A DNA stretch of 45,801 nucleotides from Bordetella parapertussis (GCA_945861875.1 CAMAWC010000024.1:1-45801); one strand, 5' to 3'; counted from the stretch's first letter, positions 16,970 to 25,468 are shown. The notes: a model not told the origin generated them from the letters alone. Translations and numbers: made by a program.

Positions 16970-18478
16970 ATGGGTGAACTAATTGCAAACCTGAGCCTCG
17001 GTTTTGGCGTCGCGCTGTCGCTGAACAACCTGCTGTATTGCCTCGGCGGCGTCATCCTCGGCACGCTGATCGGCGTGCTGCCGGGCATCGGCCCGGTCGC
17101 CACCATCGCCATGCTGCTGCCGGTGACCTTCAACCTGCCGCCGGTGTCGGCGCTGATCATGCTGGCCGGTATTTATTACGGTGCACAGTACGGCGGTTCC
17201 ACCACGGCCATCCTGGTCAACCTGCCGGGTGAGTCCTCTTCGGCGGTGACGACCCTCGATGGCTACCAGATGGCCAAACAGGGCCGCGCCGGACCGGCAC
17301 TGGGCATCGCCGCCATCGGTTCGTTCATCGCCGGTACGGTATCGACCATGGTCATTGCCGTGGCGGCGCCGCCGCTGGCCGAGGTGGCCCTGAAGTTCGG
17401 CCCGGCCGAGTATTTCTCGCTGATGACCCTGGGCCTCGTTGCCGCGACGGTGCTGGCGCACGGTTCGCTGATGAAGGCCATCGCCATGGTGGTACTCGGC
17501 CTGCTGCTCGGATTGGTGGGCACCGACGTTAATTCCGGCGTGGCGCGCTTCTCCTTCGGCGTTCCTGAACTCTCGGACGGCATCGGTTTTGTCATTGTCG
17601 CCATGGGCATGTTCGGTTTTGCCGAAATCATCACCAACCTCGAGCAGGGCGAAGAGACGCGCGAGTTGCTGACGCAAAAGGTCACCAACCTGCTGCCGAC
17701 CTGGCAGGATTTGAAGGATTGTTCCGGCGCCATCGCCCGCGGCACCGTTCTCGGTTCCTGCCTGGGCATCCTGCCCGGCGGCGGCGCCTTGCTGGCGTCC
17801 TTTTCGGCCTACGCGCTGGAGAAAAAAGTTTCCTTCAACCGCGCCAACTTCGGCAAGGGCGCGATCCAGGGCGTGGCGGCGCCCGAGGCGGCCAACAATG
17901 CCGGCGCGCAGACTTCCTTCATTCCGCTGCTCACCCTGGGCATCCCGTCCAACCCGGTGATGGCGCTGATGATAGGCGCGATGATGATCCAGGGCATCGC
18001 CCCCGGACCGCAGGTGATGACCGAGCGTCCGCAGTTGTTCTGGGGCATGATCGCCTCGATGTGGGTGGGCAACCTGATGCTGGTGGTGCTCAACCTGCCG
18101 ATGATCGGCCTGTGGATCAAGCTGTTGACGGTGCCGTACCGACTGCTCTACCCGGCCATCCTGCTGTTTTGCTGCATCGGCGTGTACTCGATCAACAACA
18201 GCGGCTTTGACGTGATTCTCACCTGCGTGTTCGGCGTGCTCGGTTACTTCTGCACCAAGCTCGGGTGCGAACCGGCGCCGCTGATTCTCGGCTTTATTCT
18301 CGGACCGATGATGGAGGAGAACCTGCGCCGCGCCATGCTGCTCTCGCGCGGCGACCCGTCCACTTTCGTCACCAAGCCGATCAGCGCCGTGCTGCTGGGC
18401 GTTGCGGTGCTGCTGCTGATCGTGGTGGTGTCGCCGGCCTTGCGCAAAAAACGCGAGGAAGCCTTCGTCGAGGACTGA
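16970..18478 (+). CDS. tctA: Tripartite tricarboxylate transporter large subunit TctA
   Basis: A 502-residue protein of about twelve membrane helices. Family signatures are the opening GVLPGIGPVATIAMLLP, then AGIYYGAQYGGSTTAILVNLPGESSS, and the repeated GILPGGGALLASFSAYALEK and EAANNAGAQTSFIPLLTLGIPSNPV. This is the translocating subunit. A terminator (18496-18527) follows, but the receptor genes lie in the same direction right after it, so receptor expression may be separate or depend on readthrough. Confidence 0.97.
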   Translation: MGELIANLSLGFGVALSLNNLLYCLGGVILGTLIGVLPGIGPVATIAMLLPVTFNLPPVSALIMLAGIYYGAQYGGSTTAILVNLPGESSSAVTTLDGYQMAKQGRAGPALGIAAIGSFIAGTVSTMVIAVAAPPLAEVALKFGPAEYFSLMTLGLVAATVLAHGSLMKAIAMVVLGLLLGLVGTDVNSGVARFSFGVPELSDGIGFVIVAMGMFGFAEIITNLEQGEETRELLTQKVTNLLPTWQDLKDCSGAIARGTVLGSCLGILPGGGALLASFSAYALEKKVSFNRANFGKGAIQGVAAPEAANNAGAQTSFIPLLTLGIPSNPVMALMIGAMMIQGIAPGPQVMTERPQLFWGMIASMWVGNLMLVVLNLPMIGLWIKLLTVPYRLLYPAILLFCCIGVYSINNSGFDVILTCVFGVLGYFCTKLGCEPAPLILGFILGPMMEENLRRAMLLSRGDPSTFVTKPISAVLLGVAVLLLIVVVSPALRKKREEAFVED

Positions 18479-18495
18479 TCCGCGCTTTACCCCGA

Positions 18496-18527
18496 CAAAG
18501 GACGCTGCGGCGTCCTTTGTTTTTTTT
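18496..18527 (+). terminator. Rho-independent terminator after tctA
   Basis: Ten-base arms CAAAGGACGC and GCGTCCTTTG enclose TGCG and are followed by eight T. It separates tctBA from the receptor genes. Confidence 0.9.
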
Positions 18528-18560
18528 GGGCGGTGCCGTCCCGCACATAGTGGAGAAGTC

Positions 18561-19541
18561 GTGAGCAAACTCCTGTCATGCGCCCTCTGCGCCGCCGGCT
18601 TGTGGCTTGGCCTGTTTGCCCCGGCCGCCGATGCCCAGGGCTATCCGTCAAGGCCGATCCGCCTGGTCGTGCCTTACCCGCCGGGTGGTCCGCTCGATAT
18701 CATGGCACGCGCCATCGGCCAGAAGCTGGCCGAGGCCCTGGGCCAGCCGGTGGTGGTCGATAACAAGCCCGGAGCCGGCGGCAACATCGGCGCGGACCTG
18801 GTGGCCAAAGCGGCGCCCGATGGTTACACCATCCTGATGGGTGCGGTGGCAACGCATGCCATCAACCCGACGCTGTATCCGAAAATTCCCTACGACCCGG
18901 TCAAGGACTTCACGCCGGTGGCGCTGGTGGCGGTGGTGCCCAACGTGCTGGTGGTCAACCCGGCGCTGCCGGTGACCTCGGTGAAGGAATTGATCGAACT
19001 CGCCAGGGCGCGGCCGGGCTATCTGAATTTTGCCTCGGGCTCGACCGGCTCGACCGGCCATCTGGCGGGTGAGTTGTTCAATGCGCTGGCCGGGGTCCAA
19101 ATGGTGCACATCCCCTACAAGGGCGGCGCCCCGGCGATGGCCGACCTCTTGGCCGGGCAGGTGCAATTGATGTTCGACAACCTCGCCAATGCGCTGCCGC
19201 AGGTCAGGGGCGGCAAGTTGCGCGCACTGGCTGTTACGACGGCGCAGCGCTCGGCCTTTGCGCCCGAGCTGCCCACCCTGGCCGAGGCCGGGGTGGGCGG
19301 CTTTGACCTCTCCACCTGGTTCGGCATTTTCCTGCCCGGCAATGCGCCGCGCGACATTGTCAGCCGCCTTAATGGCGAAATCGTCCGCGCCTTGAGCGCG
19401 ACCGACATGCGCGATCGCCTGGCCAAAATGGGCGCAGAGCCGCCACCGGACAACACACCGGAGAAGTTCGCCGTGTTCATACGGCTGGAGTTCGACAAGT
19501 ACGCGCGCGTGATCAAGGCCTCGGGCGCAAAAGTCGAATAG
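18561..19541 (+). CDS. tctC: Bug-family tricarboxylate transporter receptor (first)
   Basis: A 326-residue periplasmic binding protein. The start is GTG with GGAGA upstream, and a signal peptide ends near ADAQGYPSRPI. Bug signatures are PIRLVVPYPPGGPLDIMARAIG, GQPVVVDNKPGAGGNIGADLVAKAAPDGYT and MVHIPYKGGAPAMADLLAGQVQLMFDN. Bug proteins deliver carboxylates to TctAB; the ligand cannot be read. It follows tctBA past a terminator and is followed by a second receptor. Confidence 0.93.
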   Translation: MSKLLSCALCAAGLWLGLFAPAADAQGYPSRPIRLVVPYPPGGPLDIMARAIGQKLAEALGQPVVVDNKPGAGGNIGADLVAKAAPDGYTILMGAVATHAINPTLYPKIPYDPVKDFTPVALVAVVPNVLVVNPALPVTSVKELIELARARPGYLNFASGSTGSTGHLAGELFNALAGVQMVHIPYKGGAPAMADLLAGQVQLMFDNLANALPQVRGGKLRALAVTTAQRSAFAPELPTLAEAGVGGFDLSTWFGIFLPGNAPRDIVSRLNGEIVRALSATDMRDRLAKMGAEPPPDNTPEKFAVFIRLEFDKYARVIKASGAKVE

Positions 19542-19588
19542 CCTGCTGCGCTATCATCAGGTTTTTCAATTCACAGGTTCTTCGCGCC

Positions 19589-20557
19589 ATGTCGATCATC
19601 CCGAAGTTTGTCGCCGCGGCATTGCTGCTGGCTTTTTCCGCCGCCGTTTCCGCCCAGGCTTGGCCGTCCAAGCCGCTGCGCTTTGTCGTGCCCTTCCCGC
19701 CGGGCGGGGCGACCGACATCATTACCCGCGTGATCGGGCAAAAACTCTCCGAGCAAATCGGCCAGCCGGTGGTGATAGAGAACCGTCCGGGCGCCGGGGG
19801 GACCATCGGTTCCGACCTCGTCGCCAAGGCCGCGCCCGACGGTTACACCATACTGATGGGCACCAACAGCACGCATTCCATCGGGCCGGTGCTCAATCCC
19901 AAGATTCCCTACGTGGTCGAGCGCGATTTCGCCGCGGTATGCGAAGTGGCGATTGCACCGGATGTGCTGGTGGCCAGTCCGACCCTGGGCGTGAACAACG
20001 TGCGCGAATTCATCGCCCTTGCCAAGTCCAGGCCCGGCCAGCTCAACTTCGCCTCCAGTGGCAACGGCACCATCGTTCACCTGTCCGGCGAATTGTTCAA
20101 GAGCATGGCCGGCATCGACCTGGTGCACGTCCCGTACAAGGGCACCGCACTGTCGATACCCGACCTGATCAACGGCCGCGTCGCCATCCTGTTCGAGAAC
20201 GTCATTGCCGCGAATGCCGACGTCAAGGGCGGGAAGGTGAAGGCGCTGGCCGTGTCCGGGTCGGCGCGCTCAGCCTTGTTCCCGGAGTTGCCGACCATTT
20301 CCGAGTCCGGCTTGCCCGGTTTTGAGACCTTTACTTATTTCGGCGTGTTCGCCCCGGCGGGAACGCCGCGTGAAATCGTCGCCCGCCTGAATGCCGAACT
20401 GGTGAAGCTGATCAAAACTCCGGAAATGCGCGATGCGCTGGCGCGCCAGGGTGCCGAGCCGGTGGGTTCGACGCCCGAGCAGCTGGCCGCCGTGGTCAAG
20501 TCCGAGTCGGAAAAATGGGGCAGGGTGATCAAGGCCGTCGGCGTCAAGATCGAATAG
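19589..20557 (+). CDS. Bug-family tricarboxylate transporter receptor (second)
   Basis: A 322-residue paralogue of the preceding gene. The signal peptide ends at VSAQAWPSKPL, followed by LRFVVPFPPGGATDIITRVIG, PGAGGTIGSDLVAKAAPDGYTILMG and LVHVPYKGTALSIPDLINGRVAILFEN. It diverges in the ligand-contact loops, so two receptors with different ligands may share one TctAB pump. It is last in the transport gene group; repeats follow. Confidence 0.93.
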   Translation: MSIIPKFVAAALLLAFSAAVSAQAWPSKPLRFVVPFPPGGATDIITRVIGQKLSEQIGQPVVIENRPGAGGTIGSDLVAKAAPDGYTILMGTNSTHSIGPVLNPKIPYVVERDFAAVCEVAIAPDVLVASPTLGVNNVREFIALAKSRPGQLNFASSGNGTIVHLSGELFKSMAGIDLVHVPYKGTALSIPDLINGRVAILFENVIAANADVKGGKVKALAVSGSARSALFPELPTISESGLPGFETFTYFGVFAPAGTPREIVARLNAELVKLIKTPEMRDALARQGAEPVGSTPEQLAAVVKSESEKWGRVIKAVGVKIE

Positions 20558-20585
20558 CGACGGGAAAGCCGCGACTGGCAGGAGT

Positions 20586-20915
20586 GGCGCTTACTTGAAC
20601 ACTTCCCCAGCCGACTGTCGTCATCCCCGCGAAAACGAGACTCGCGAAGCGAGGCAAAGTTTCGAGGAACGGCCAAGCGGGGATCCATGGGGTTGGGTTT
20701 GTACTTGAGCGACGAACCCCATGGATTCCGGGTGCCGCTGCGCGGCCCCGGAATGACGGAGTTTGCTTAAGGAAGCTCTGATTAAGTCCATAAATCGTCA
20801 TTCCCGCGAAAGCGGGAATCCATTTTGACTCAATGAATCCACGCTTTAGGTCAAGGTGGATTCCCGCTTTCGCGGGAACGACGGACTTAATCAGAGCTTC
20901 CCTTAAGTAAGTGCC
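20586..20915. repeat. Family 2 palindromic element carrying a nested MITE
   Basis: Ends GGCGCTTACTTGAACACTTC (20586-20605) and, reading inward on the other strand, GGCACTTACTTAAGCAAACT form imperfect terminal inverted repeats. The inside has CGTCATCCCCGCG, ATCCATGGGG, CCCCATGGATT and CCGGAATGACGG, as at 4356-4445. A family 1 MITE (20771-20901) is inserted near the right end. No gene lies in 20558-21003. Confidence 0.7.
20771..20901. mobile_element. Family 1 MITE, copy A
   Basis: Nearly perfect terminal inverted repeats GGAAGCTCTGATTAAGTCC. CTTAA stands on both sides (20766-20770 and 20902-20906), a possible 5-bp target duplication. Inside are CATTCCCGCGAAAGCGGGAA hairpins. It has no coding capacity. 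Confidence 0.8.
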
Positions 20916-21003
20916 ATTCGCGACCGGCAAGGTATTCCTGCCTGCATGCCTTCGTTCGACAGGTGCGGCTGGCTTATTGCACGCCGCGCCGCGCCCTGAC
21001 GGC

Positions 21004-21561
21004 TTATGCCGGCTTGTTGCGCCCCTGCTGCCACAGCACGTCGGGCAGGCCGGCGTGGCGGTTGGCGACGCGGCCGAGGATGAACATCAGGTCGGACAGG
21101 CGGTTTAGGTAAATGCGCGACACCTCGGTCACCGGTTCGGCGGCGGCAAGGGCGACCAGCGCGCGTTCGGCGCGGCGGCAAATGGTGCGCGCCATGTGCG
21201 CGAGGCCGGCGGCGCGGCTGCCGCCGGGCAGGATGAATTCCTTGAGCGGCGGCAGTTCGCGGTTGAACTGTTCCACCAGCGCCTCGATGCGCGTAATGTG
21301 CGCATCACCCATGCCCACACGGCCGGGAATGCATACTTCGCCGCCCAGATCGAACAAATCGTGCTGCACGCCGGTGAGGGCGTCACTGACCGCCGTCGGC
21401 AGGTCTTCGGATAGCAGCAGGCCGATGCACGAATTGAGCTCGTCGATGTCGCCCAGGGCGGCGATGCGCAGGCTGTCCTTGGCGACACGGCTGCCGTCGC
21501 CGAGTCCGGTTTCGCCGGCGTCGCCGGTGCGTGTGGTGATTTTTGAAAGCCGGTGTCCCAT
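21004..21561 (-). CDS. pduO: PduO-type cob(I)alamin adenosyltransferase
   Basis: A 185-residue cytoplasmic trimer-forming enzyme that transfers the adenosyl group of ATP to cob(I)alamin, making coenzyme B12. ATP-site motifs are TRTGDAGETGLGDGSRVAKDS (residues about 9-29), DELNSCIG, and ICRRAERALVAL with the conserved Arg and Glu; the C-terminal NRLSDLMFILGRVAN block is typical. I chose ATG 21561 (MGHRLSKITTRTGD) because conserved sequence begins there; the frame extends further upstream without family similarity. No cobalamin riboswitch could be recognised upstream. No other B12 genes are adjacent. Confidence 0.93.
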   Translation of the reverse strand: MGHRLSKITTRTGDAGETGLGDGSRVAKDSLRIAALGDIDELNSCIGLLLSEDLPTAVSDALTGVQHDLFDLGGEVCIPGRVGMGDAHITRIEALVEQFNRELPPLKEFILPGGSRAAGLAHMARTICRRAERALVALAAAEPVTEVSRIYLNRLSDLMFILGRVANRHAGLPDVLWQQGRNKPA

Positions 21562-21709
21562 GGCGGCGAATATAGCACGCGGTCTGGGGTGCAATTTCTC
21601 GTCTGACCGATTACATAGCAGGACGCCGGGTCGACCGCGCGCCGATGCAGTGCGCCGCCGGCGGGGCGGGAGATGCCGGCGTTGCCGGTGAACCACAGGG
21701 GGGAGAGGT

Positions 21710-21741
21710 GGCCCTTCCCGGGGGAGAATCCGGGAAGGGCC
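21710..21741. repeat. Perfect 12-bp hairpin
   Basis: Arms GGCCCTTCCCGG (21710-21721) and CCGGGAAGGGCC (21730-21741) enclose eight bases. No T tract follows on either strand. It lies between the adenosyltransferase and the small membrane protein gene and its role is unknown. Confidence 0.65.
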
Positions 21742-21751
21742 GACTGACAGC

Positions 21752-21783
21752 AAAAAAACCGGGTTGAGGAGGAGGAGGCCCGG
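21752..21783 (-). terminator. Terminator after the small membrane protein gene
   Basis: On the minus strand CCGGG and CCCGG arms enclose a 15-base loop (with TCCTCCTCCTC) and are followed by seven T (21758-21752). It lies 27 bases past the stop of the small gene. Confidence 0.55.
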
Positions 21784-21809
21784 ATCCCTTGCTTCAGTCG
21801 AAACTGGTT

Positions 21810-21953
21810 TCAGCCAAACAGGTTGCCGTGCAGGGACAGCGCCGGGTGGCTGCCCAGCTCGCAAACGAGCAGGTAGGCGGCCGATACCGCGATGGCGCTT
21901 GCACCGGTGTAACCGGCAATCAGTTTTACGTTGCAGTAGTTCATTGGCTTCAT
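21810..21953 (-). CDS. Small membrane protein, 47 residues
   Basis: Not recognised as a known family. The frame begins MKPMNYCNVKLIAGYTGA and has one hydrophobic segment of about 20 residues (LIAGYTGASAIAVSAAYLLV), then a short polar tail ending LHGNLFG, which suggests a single-pass inner-membrane peptide. Codon third positions are GC-rich as in neighbouring genes, a terminator follows, and the gene diverges from lysR with its promoter in the shared spacer. No clear Shine-Dalgarno sequence is visible. It is too short for most gene finders. Confidence 0.5.
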   Translation of the reverse strand: MKPMNYCNVKLIAGYTGASAIAVSAAYLLVCELGSHPALSLHGNLFG

Positions 21954-21996
21954 GTAAATTTCAGGATTGGACGGAGTCTAAAGAGTGTAGTTATAT

Positions 21997-22025
21997 TTGT
22001 CGAATCGATTCTGTCGATTTAAACT
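21997..22025 (+). promoter_or_regulatory. lysR promoter
   Basis: TTGTCG (21997-22002) and TAAACT (22020-22025) are 17 bases apart. The -10 ends ten bases before the ATG, so the leader would be only a few bases. A GAATCGATTC palindrome lies in the spacer, a possible autoregulatory site. Confidence 0.5.
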
Positions 22026-22034
22026 ATCTGTCAA

Positions 22035-22973
22035 ATGGATATTCGAAACGTTGACCTGAACCTGCTGGTGGCCTTCGACGCGCTCGTTTCCGAGCGCAGT
22101 GTGTCGCGCGCGGCGACGCGCCTGCACCTGTCGCAGCCGGCGACCAGCGCCGTGCTGGCGCGCCTGCGCGATTTGTTTGGCGACGCGCTGCTGCTGCGCA
22201 CCGCGCGCGGCATGCTGCCCACGCCGCGCGCGCTCGAGCTGAGCGCACCGGTGCGCCAGGTGCTGGCCGAGATCAACCGCCTGGTGCAACCGCTGACGGC
22301 GTTTGACCCGGCGCATGCCGACCTGACCTTCACCCTGTCGGCTTCCGACTACGTCGAATACGCGCTGCTGCCGGTGCTGGTCGATTACATCGAGCGCAAG
22401 GCGCCGGGTGTGCGGCTGGAGGTCAAGGCCATAGACTTCAGCCTCATGGACAAGCAGCTCGAATCCGGAGAGGTCGACGTCTGCGTCACCAGTTACAGCA
22501 ATGCATCGCAGGCCCTGCACGCGCGCGCCCTGTACACCGAGCGGCTGGTGTGCGTGGCCAGGCGCAACCACCCCGAGGTGGACGAGCGCATCACCCTCGA
22601 GCAGTTTTGCCGTCTCGAGCATGTTTTTGCCACGCCCAGCGGCGGCGGCACCTTTGTGCGTCTCATCGACGCCGCCCTCAAGACCGCAGGACGCAGCCGC
22701 CATATCAGGCTCAAGGTGCCGCACTTCCTCATGGTGCCGGAAATCATTGCGCGCTCGGACATGATCGCCATCCTGCCCGAACGACTGGCGCGCGGCTATG
22801 CGCGCAAGCTGTCGATTCTCGAACCGCCGCTCAAGCTGCCCGGCTTTGACATTGCGGCGATCTGGCACGAGCGCACCCACAACGACCCGGCGCAGCAATG
22901 GCTGCGCCAGGTCCTGGTCAATCTGATTGAGAAACACACGGAAAAACATACGGAAAAACAGGCGACGCGATGA
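22035..22973 (+). CDS. LysR-family transcriptional regulator
   Basis: A 312-residue regulator with an N-terminal winged helix (VDLNLLVAFDALVSERSVSRAATRLHLSQPATSAVLARLRDLFGD) and a C-terminal ligand-binding domain with the PBP2 NodD/PcpR-like pattern (LTFTLSASDYVEYALLPVL, EVDVCVTSY, MVPEIIARSDMIAILPERLA). The first residues MDIRNVDLNLL mark the start. The C-terminus contains a repeated EKHTEKHTEKQ tail. Its stop overlaps the permease start in ATGA, so the permease is probably its co-transcribed and perhaps regulated partner. Confidence 0.93.
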   Translation: MDIRNVDLNLLVAFDALVSERSVSRAATRLHLSQPATSAVLARLRDLFGDALLLRTARGMLPTPRALELSAPVRQVLAEINRLVQPLTAFDPAHADLTFTLSASDYVEYALLPVLVDYIERKAPGVRLEVKAIDFSLMDKQLESGEVDVCVTSYSNASQALHARALYTERLVCVARRNHPEVDERITLEQFCRLEHVFATPSGGGTFVRLIDAALKTAGRSRHIRLKVPHFLMVPEIIARSDMIAILPERLARGYARKLSILEPPLKLPGFDIAAIWHERTHNDPAQQWLRQVLVNLIEKHTEKHTEKQATR

Positions 22974-24304
22974 ACAAAACCGAAGTGGTACCCGAACGGC
23001 TGCTTTCCACGCGCGATGCGGTCGCGCTGGTGGTGGGTATTGTCATTGGCGCGGGCATTTTCAAGCTGCCGGCGCCGGTCGCCGGCCTCGCCGGCAGCGA
23101 AACCATGGTCTACCTGTTGTGGCTGGCGGGCGGACTGGTGTCCATCGCCGGTGCGCTGTGCTATGCAGAGCTCGCCACCGCCTTTCCCAACGCCGGTGGC
23201 GATTATCACTTTCTAACCCGCGCCTTCGGACGCAACTTGTCGTTTCTGTTTGCATGGGCGCGCGCCACGGTGATCACCACCGGCTCGATCGCTTTTCTGT
23301 CTTTCGTGTTTGGCGACTACGCCAGCAATCTCTGGTCCCTTGGCGAGCACTCGAGCGCGATCTGGGCTGGCCTGGTGGTGGTGGCCTTCACCGCGCTAAA
23401 CTGGTTCGGCATCCGCGAAGGCAAGGCGGTGCAGAATTGGCTCACCGTGGCGGTGGTCGCGGGACTCATCGCCATCGTGGTCGCCGGACTGATTGTCGTC
23501 ACGCCTGTCGTCGACCCACCCGCGGCCGCGGCTTCCGGTGCGCCCGCAGCAGCCTCCATCGGCCTTGCCATGGTGTTCGTGCTGCTCACCTATGGCGGCT
23601 GGAACGAGGCGGCCTACATGTCGGCCGAGGTAAAGGACAGGCAGCGCGGCATCCTGCGCGCACTGGTCATCGGGCTGGCGCTGGTCACGGCGCTCTACCT
23701 GTTGGTCAACCTCGCCTACGTGCGCGGCCTGGGCCTTGCCGGTGTGGCCGGATCCAAGGTCGTTGCAGCCGACCTGTTGGCGCGTGCATGGGGGCCGGGC
23801 AGTGCCACACTGATGAGCCTGATCGTGATTGTCGCGGCGCTCACCTCGATCAACGCCACCATGCTGGTCGGCGCGCGCAGCAATTACGCGCTGGGGCAGG
23901 ACTGGCGCGCGTTTGCCTGGATTGGGCGCTGGCATGTCTCGGGTGTGCCGCGCACCGCGTTGCTGGTGCAGGGTGTGATTTCCCTGGCGCTGGTGGGCCT
24001 GGGTGCCGCCACGCGCAAGGGCTTTGAGACCATGGTGGACTTTACCGCCCCGGTATTTTGGTTCTTTTTCCTCATGACCGGCATTGCCTTGATGGTGCTG
24101 CGGCGTACCGAGTCCGCGGCGGAGCGCCCGTTCCGCGTGCCGTTTTACCCGCTGTTGCCGCTGTTGTTTTGCGCCAGCGCCGGGTGGTTGCTCTATTCGA
24201 GCCTCGCCTACACAGGCGTCGGCGCCCTTGCCGGGGTGGGGGTGTTGCTCGCCGGCGGCGTGGTACTGGCCTGGAGCGTGCAACGCGAGAAACGCGGCGC
24301 TTGA
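22970..24304 (+). CDS. APC-family amino acid permease
   Basis: A 444-residue inner-membrane protein with twelve predicted helices. Helix 1 has VGIVIGAGIFKLPAPVAGLAGS, the unwound GAGIF substrate-binding motif of the APC superfamily; AELATAFPNAGGDYHFLTRAFG matches the LAT/amino acid exchanger type. Helix 6 has VFVLLTYGGWNEAAYMSAEVKD, typical of the YhdG/SteT group. It takes up or exchanges amino acids; the substrate is not evident. It is translationally coupled to the LysR gene. Confidence 0.9.
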   Translation: MNKTEVVPERLLSTRDAVALVVGIVIGAGIFKLPAPVAGLAGSETMVYLLWLAGGLVSIAGALCYAELATAFPNAGGDYHFLTRAFGRNLSFLFAWARATVITTGSIAFLSFVFGDYASNLWSLGEHSSAIWAGLVVVAFTALNWFGIREGKAVQNWLTVAVVAGLIAIVVAGLIVVTPVVDPPAAAASGAPAAASIGLAMVFVLLTYGGWNEAAYMSAEVKDRQRGILRALVIGLALVTALYLLVNLAYVRGLGLAGVAGSKVVAADLLARAWGPGSATLMSLIVIVAALTSINATMLVGARSNYALGQDWRAFAWIGRWHVSGVPRTALLVQGVISLALVGLGAATRKGFETMVDFTAPVFWFFFLMTGIALMVLRRTESAAERPFRVPFYPLLPLLFCASAGWLLYSSLAYTGVGALAGVGVLLAGGVVLAWSVQREKRGA

Positions 24305-24316
24305 GCGTGTCGCGCC

Positions 24317-25042
24317 TCAGAACTTTTCCGCCCAGGGCCGCAAGTCGGTCTCGAAGGTCCAGGCGCTGCGCGGCTGCTGGTGGATGTGCAAATAGGTTTC
24401 GGCGATGTCGTCGGGGCGCAGCATGCCCTCGGGCGGCAACAGGTTGATGCGTTCCGGATAGCGCTCGCGCATGCGCGGGCTGTCTATCATCCCGTCGATG
24501 ATGACCGAGGCGACGTGGATGCCCTTGGGGCCCAGTTCGCGCGCCATGCTCTGCGCCACCATGCGCACGCCGCCCTTGGCTGCGGCAAAGGCGGAAAAAT
24601 TGCTCGCCCCGCGCAGGCTTGCCGTGGCGCCGGTGAAAATAATGCTGCCGTGGCCGCGCGGCACCATGTGGCGCGCCGCTTCGCGCCCGACCAGGAAACC
24701 GGCGAAACACGACAGGCGCCAGACCTTTTCAAATATTTCGGCCTCGGTGTCGAGGATGGACGCGCGGTGGTTGGCGCCGGTGTTGAACACCACCACCGAG
24801 ATGGGGCCCACCGCGGTCTCGACGTCATCGAACAGCTTGGACACCGCCTGCTCGTTGCGAATGTCGGCGACATAAGCGACGCCGCGACCGCCGCCGGCCT
24901 CAATGTCTTTGGCGATGCGCTCAAGCCGGTCGGCGCTTCTGGCCACCAGCACCGTGTCATAGCCTTCGCGCGCAAAGCGCCGCGCCACGGCGCTGCCCAG
25001 GCCGTCGCCTACTCCCGCGATCAATGCAACTTTCCTGTTCAT
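24317..25042 (-). CDS. SDR-family protein with Phe in place of the catalytic Tyr
   Basis: A 241-residue Rossmann-fold protein with a cofactor loop GVGDGLG (residues 10-16), ARSADRLE (NADP preference likely), NTGAN and GSIIFTGATAS. At the catalytic YxxxK position it reads FAAAK (Phe152, Lys156), so the usual Tyr acid-base is missing. The same FAAAK pattern is seen in a subgroup of bacterial SDRs annotated only as oxidoreductases. It may catalyse another reaction or none. It is convergent with the permease gene; a MITE lies 40 bases upstream of the start. Confidence 0.88.
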   Translation of the reverse strand: MNRKVALIAGVGDGLGSAVARRFAREGYDTVLVARSADRLERIAKDIEAGGGRGVAYVADIRNEQAVSKLFDDVETAVGPISVVVFNTGANHRASILDTEAEIFEKVWRLSCFAGFLVGREAARHMVPRGHGSIIFTGATASLRGASNFSAFAAAKGGVRMVAQSMARELGPKGIHVASVIIDGMIDSPRMRERYPERINLLPPEGMLRPDDIAETYLHIHQQPRSAWTFETDLRPWAEKF

Positions 25043-25081
25043 GATGTGTTTCCTTGTTCGGTTGACGGCAGCGGCGCGCTA

Positions 25082-25241
25082 GGGAAGCTCTGATTAAGTC
25101 CGTCATTCCCGCGAAGCTTGTCCTCGAATGCTTTAATCGGGGAGCGGGAATCCACCTTGACCTAAAGCGTGGATTCATTGAGTCAAAATGGATTCCCGCT
25201 TTCGCGGGAATGACGATTTATGGACTTAATCAGAGCTTCCC
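25082..25241. mobile_element. Family 1 MITE, copy B
   Basis: 160 bp with terminal inverted repeats GGGAAGCTCTGATTAAGTCC at both ends. TA flanks both sides. It is the inverted longer form, with AAGCTTGTCCTCGAATGC and an ATCGGGGAGCGGGAAT stretch. No coding capacity. From 25242 to 25440 nothing further is recognised. Confidence 0.85.
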
Positions 25242-25440
25242 TAAGTATAAGTTTGGGGAGACGCATACTAACAAAAGGAATTGTGGCGCAAGTAATGTTG
25301 GATGGGGCTTGGAGGCCAGTGGTACTGACTGGTCCGAGATGTACGGGGTTTCAGATTGAGGCAACTATAGCGGAATCGACTGGAAGACTCCGCAAATTCT
25401 GGACACATTGCTATCGACGGGCTCGCTGACGCTGCGATGC

Positions 25441-25468
25441 TTGCACCCTATATACGAACGGGTATAAT
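25441..25468 (+). promoter_or_regulatory. higBA-like promoter with inverted repeat
   Basis: TTGCAC (25441-25446) and a perfect TATAAT (25463-25468) are 16 bases apart. TATAC-GAACGG-GTATA (25451-25466) overlaps the -10 and is the likely operator. Confidence 0.75.

Noticed and set aside
16979-18568. A 529-codon minus-strand frame opposite tctA
   Set aside because: His/Arg/Gln-rich composition typical of antisense frames; TctA is clear on the other strand.
21562-21809. Possible cobalamin riboswitch upstream of the adenosyltransferase
   Set aside because: No B12-box-like sequence or matching fold could be seen; only a simple hairpin and a terminator.
25220-25429. A 69-codon frame overlapping the MITE end
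   Set aside because: Its start lies in the MITE end, it has no family features and runs into the higBA promoter region.
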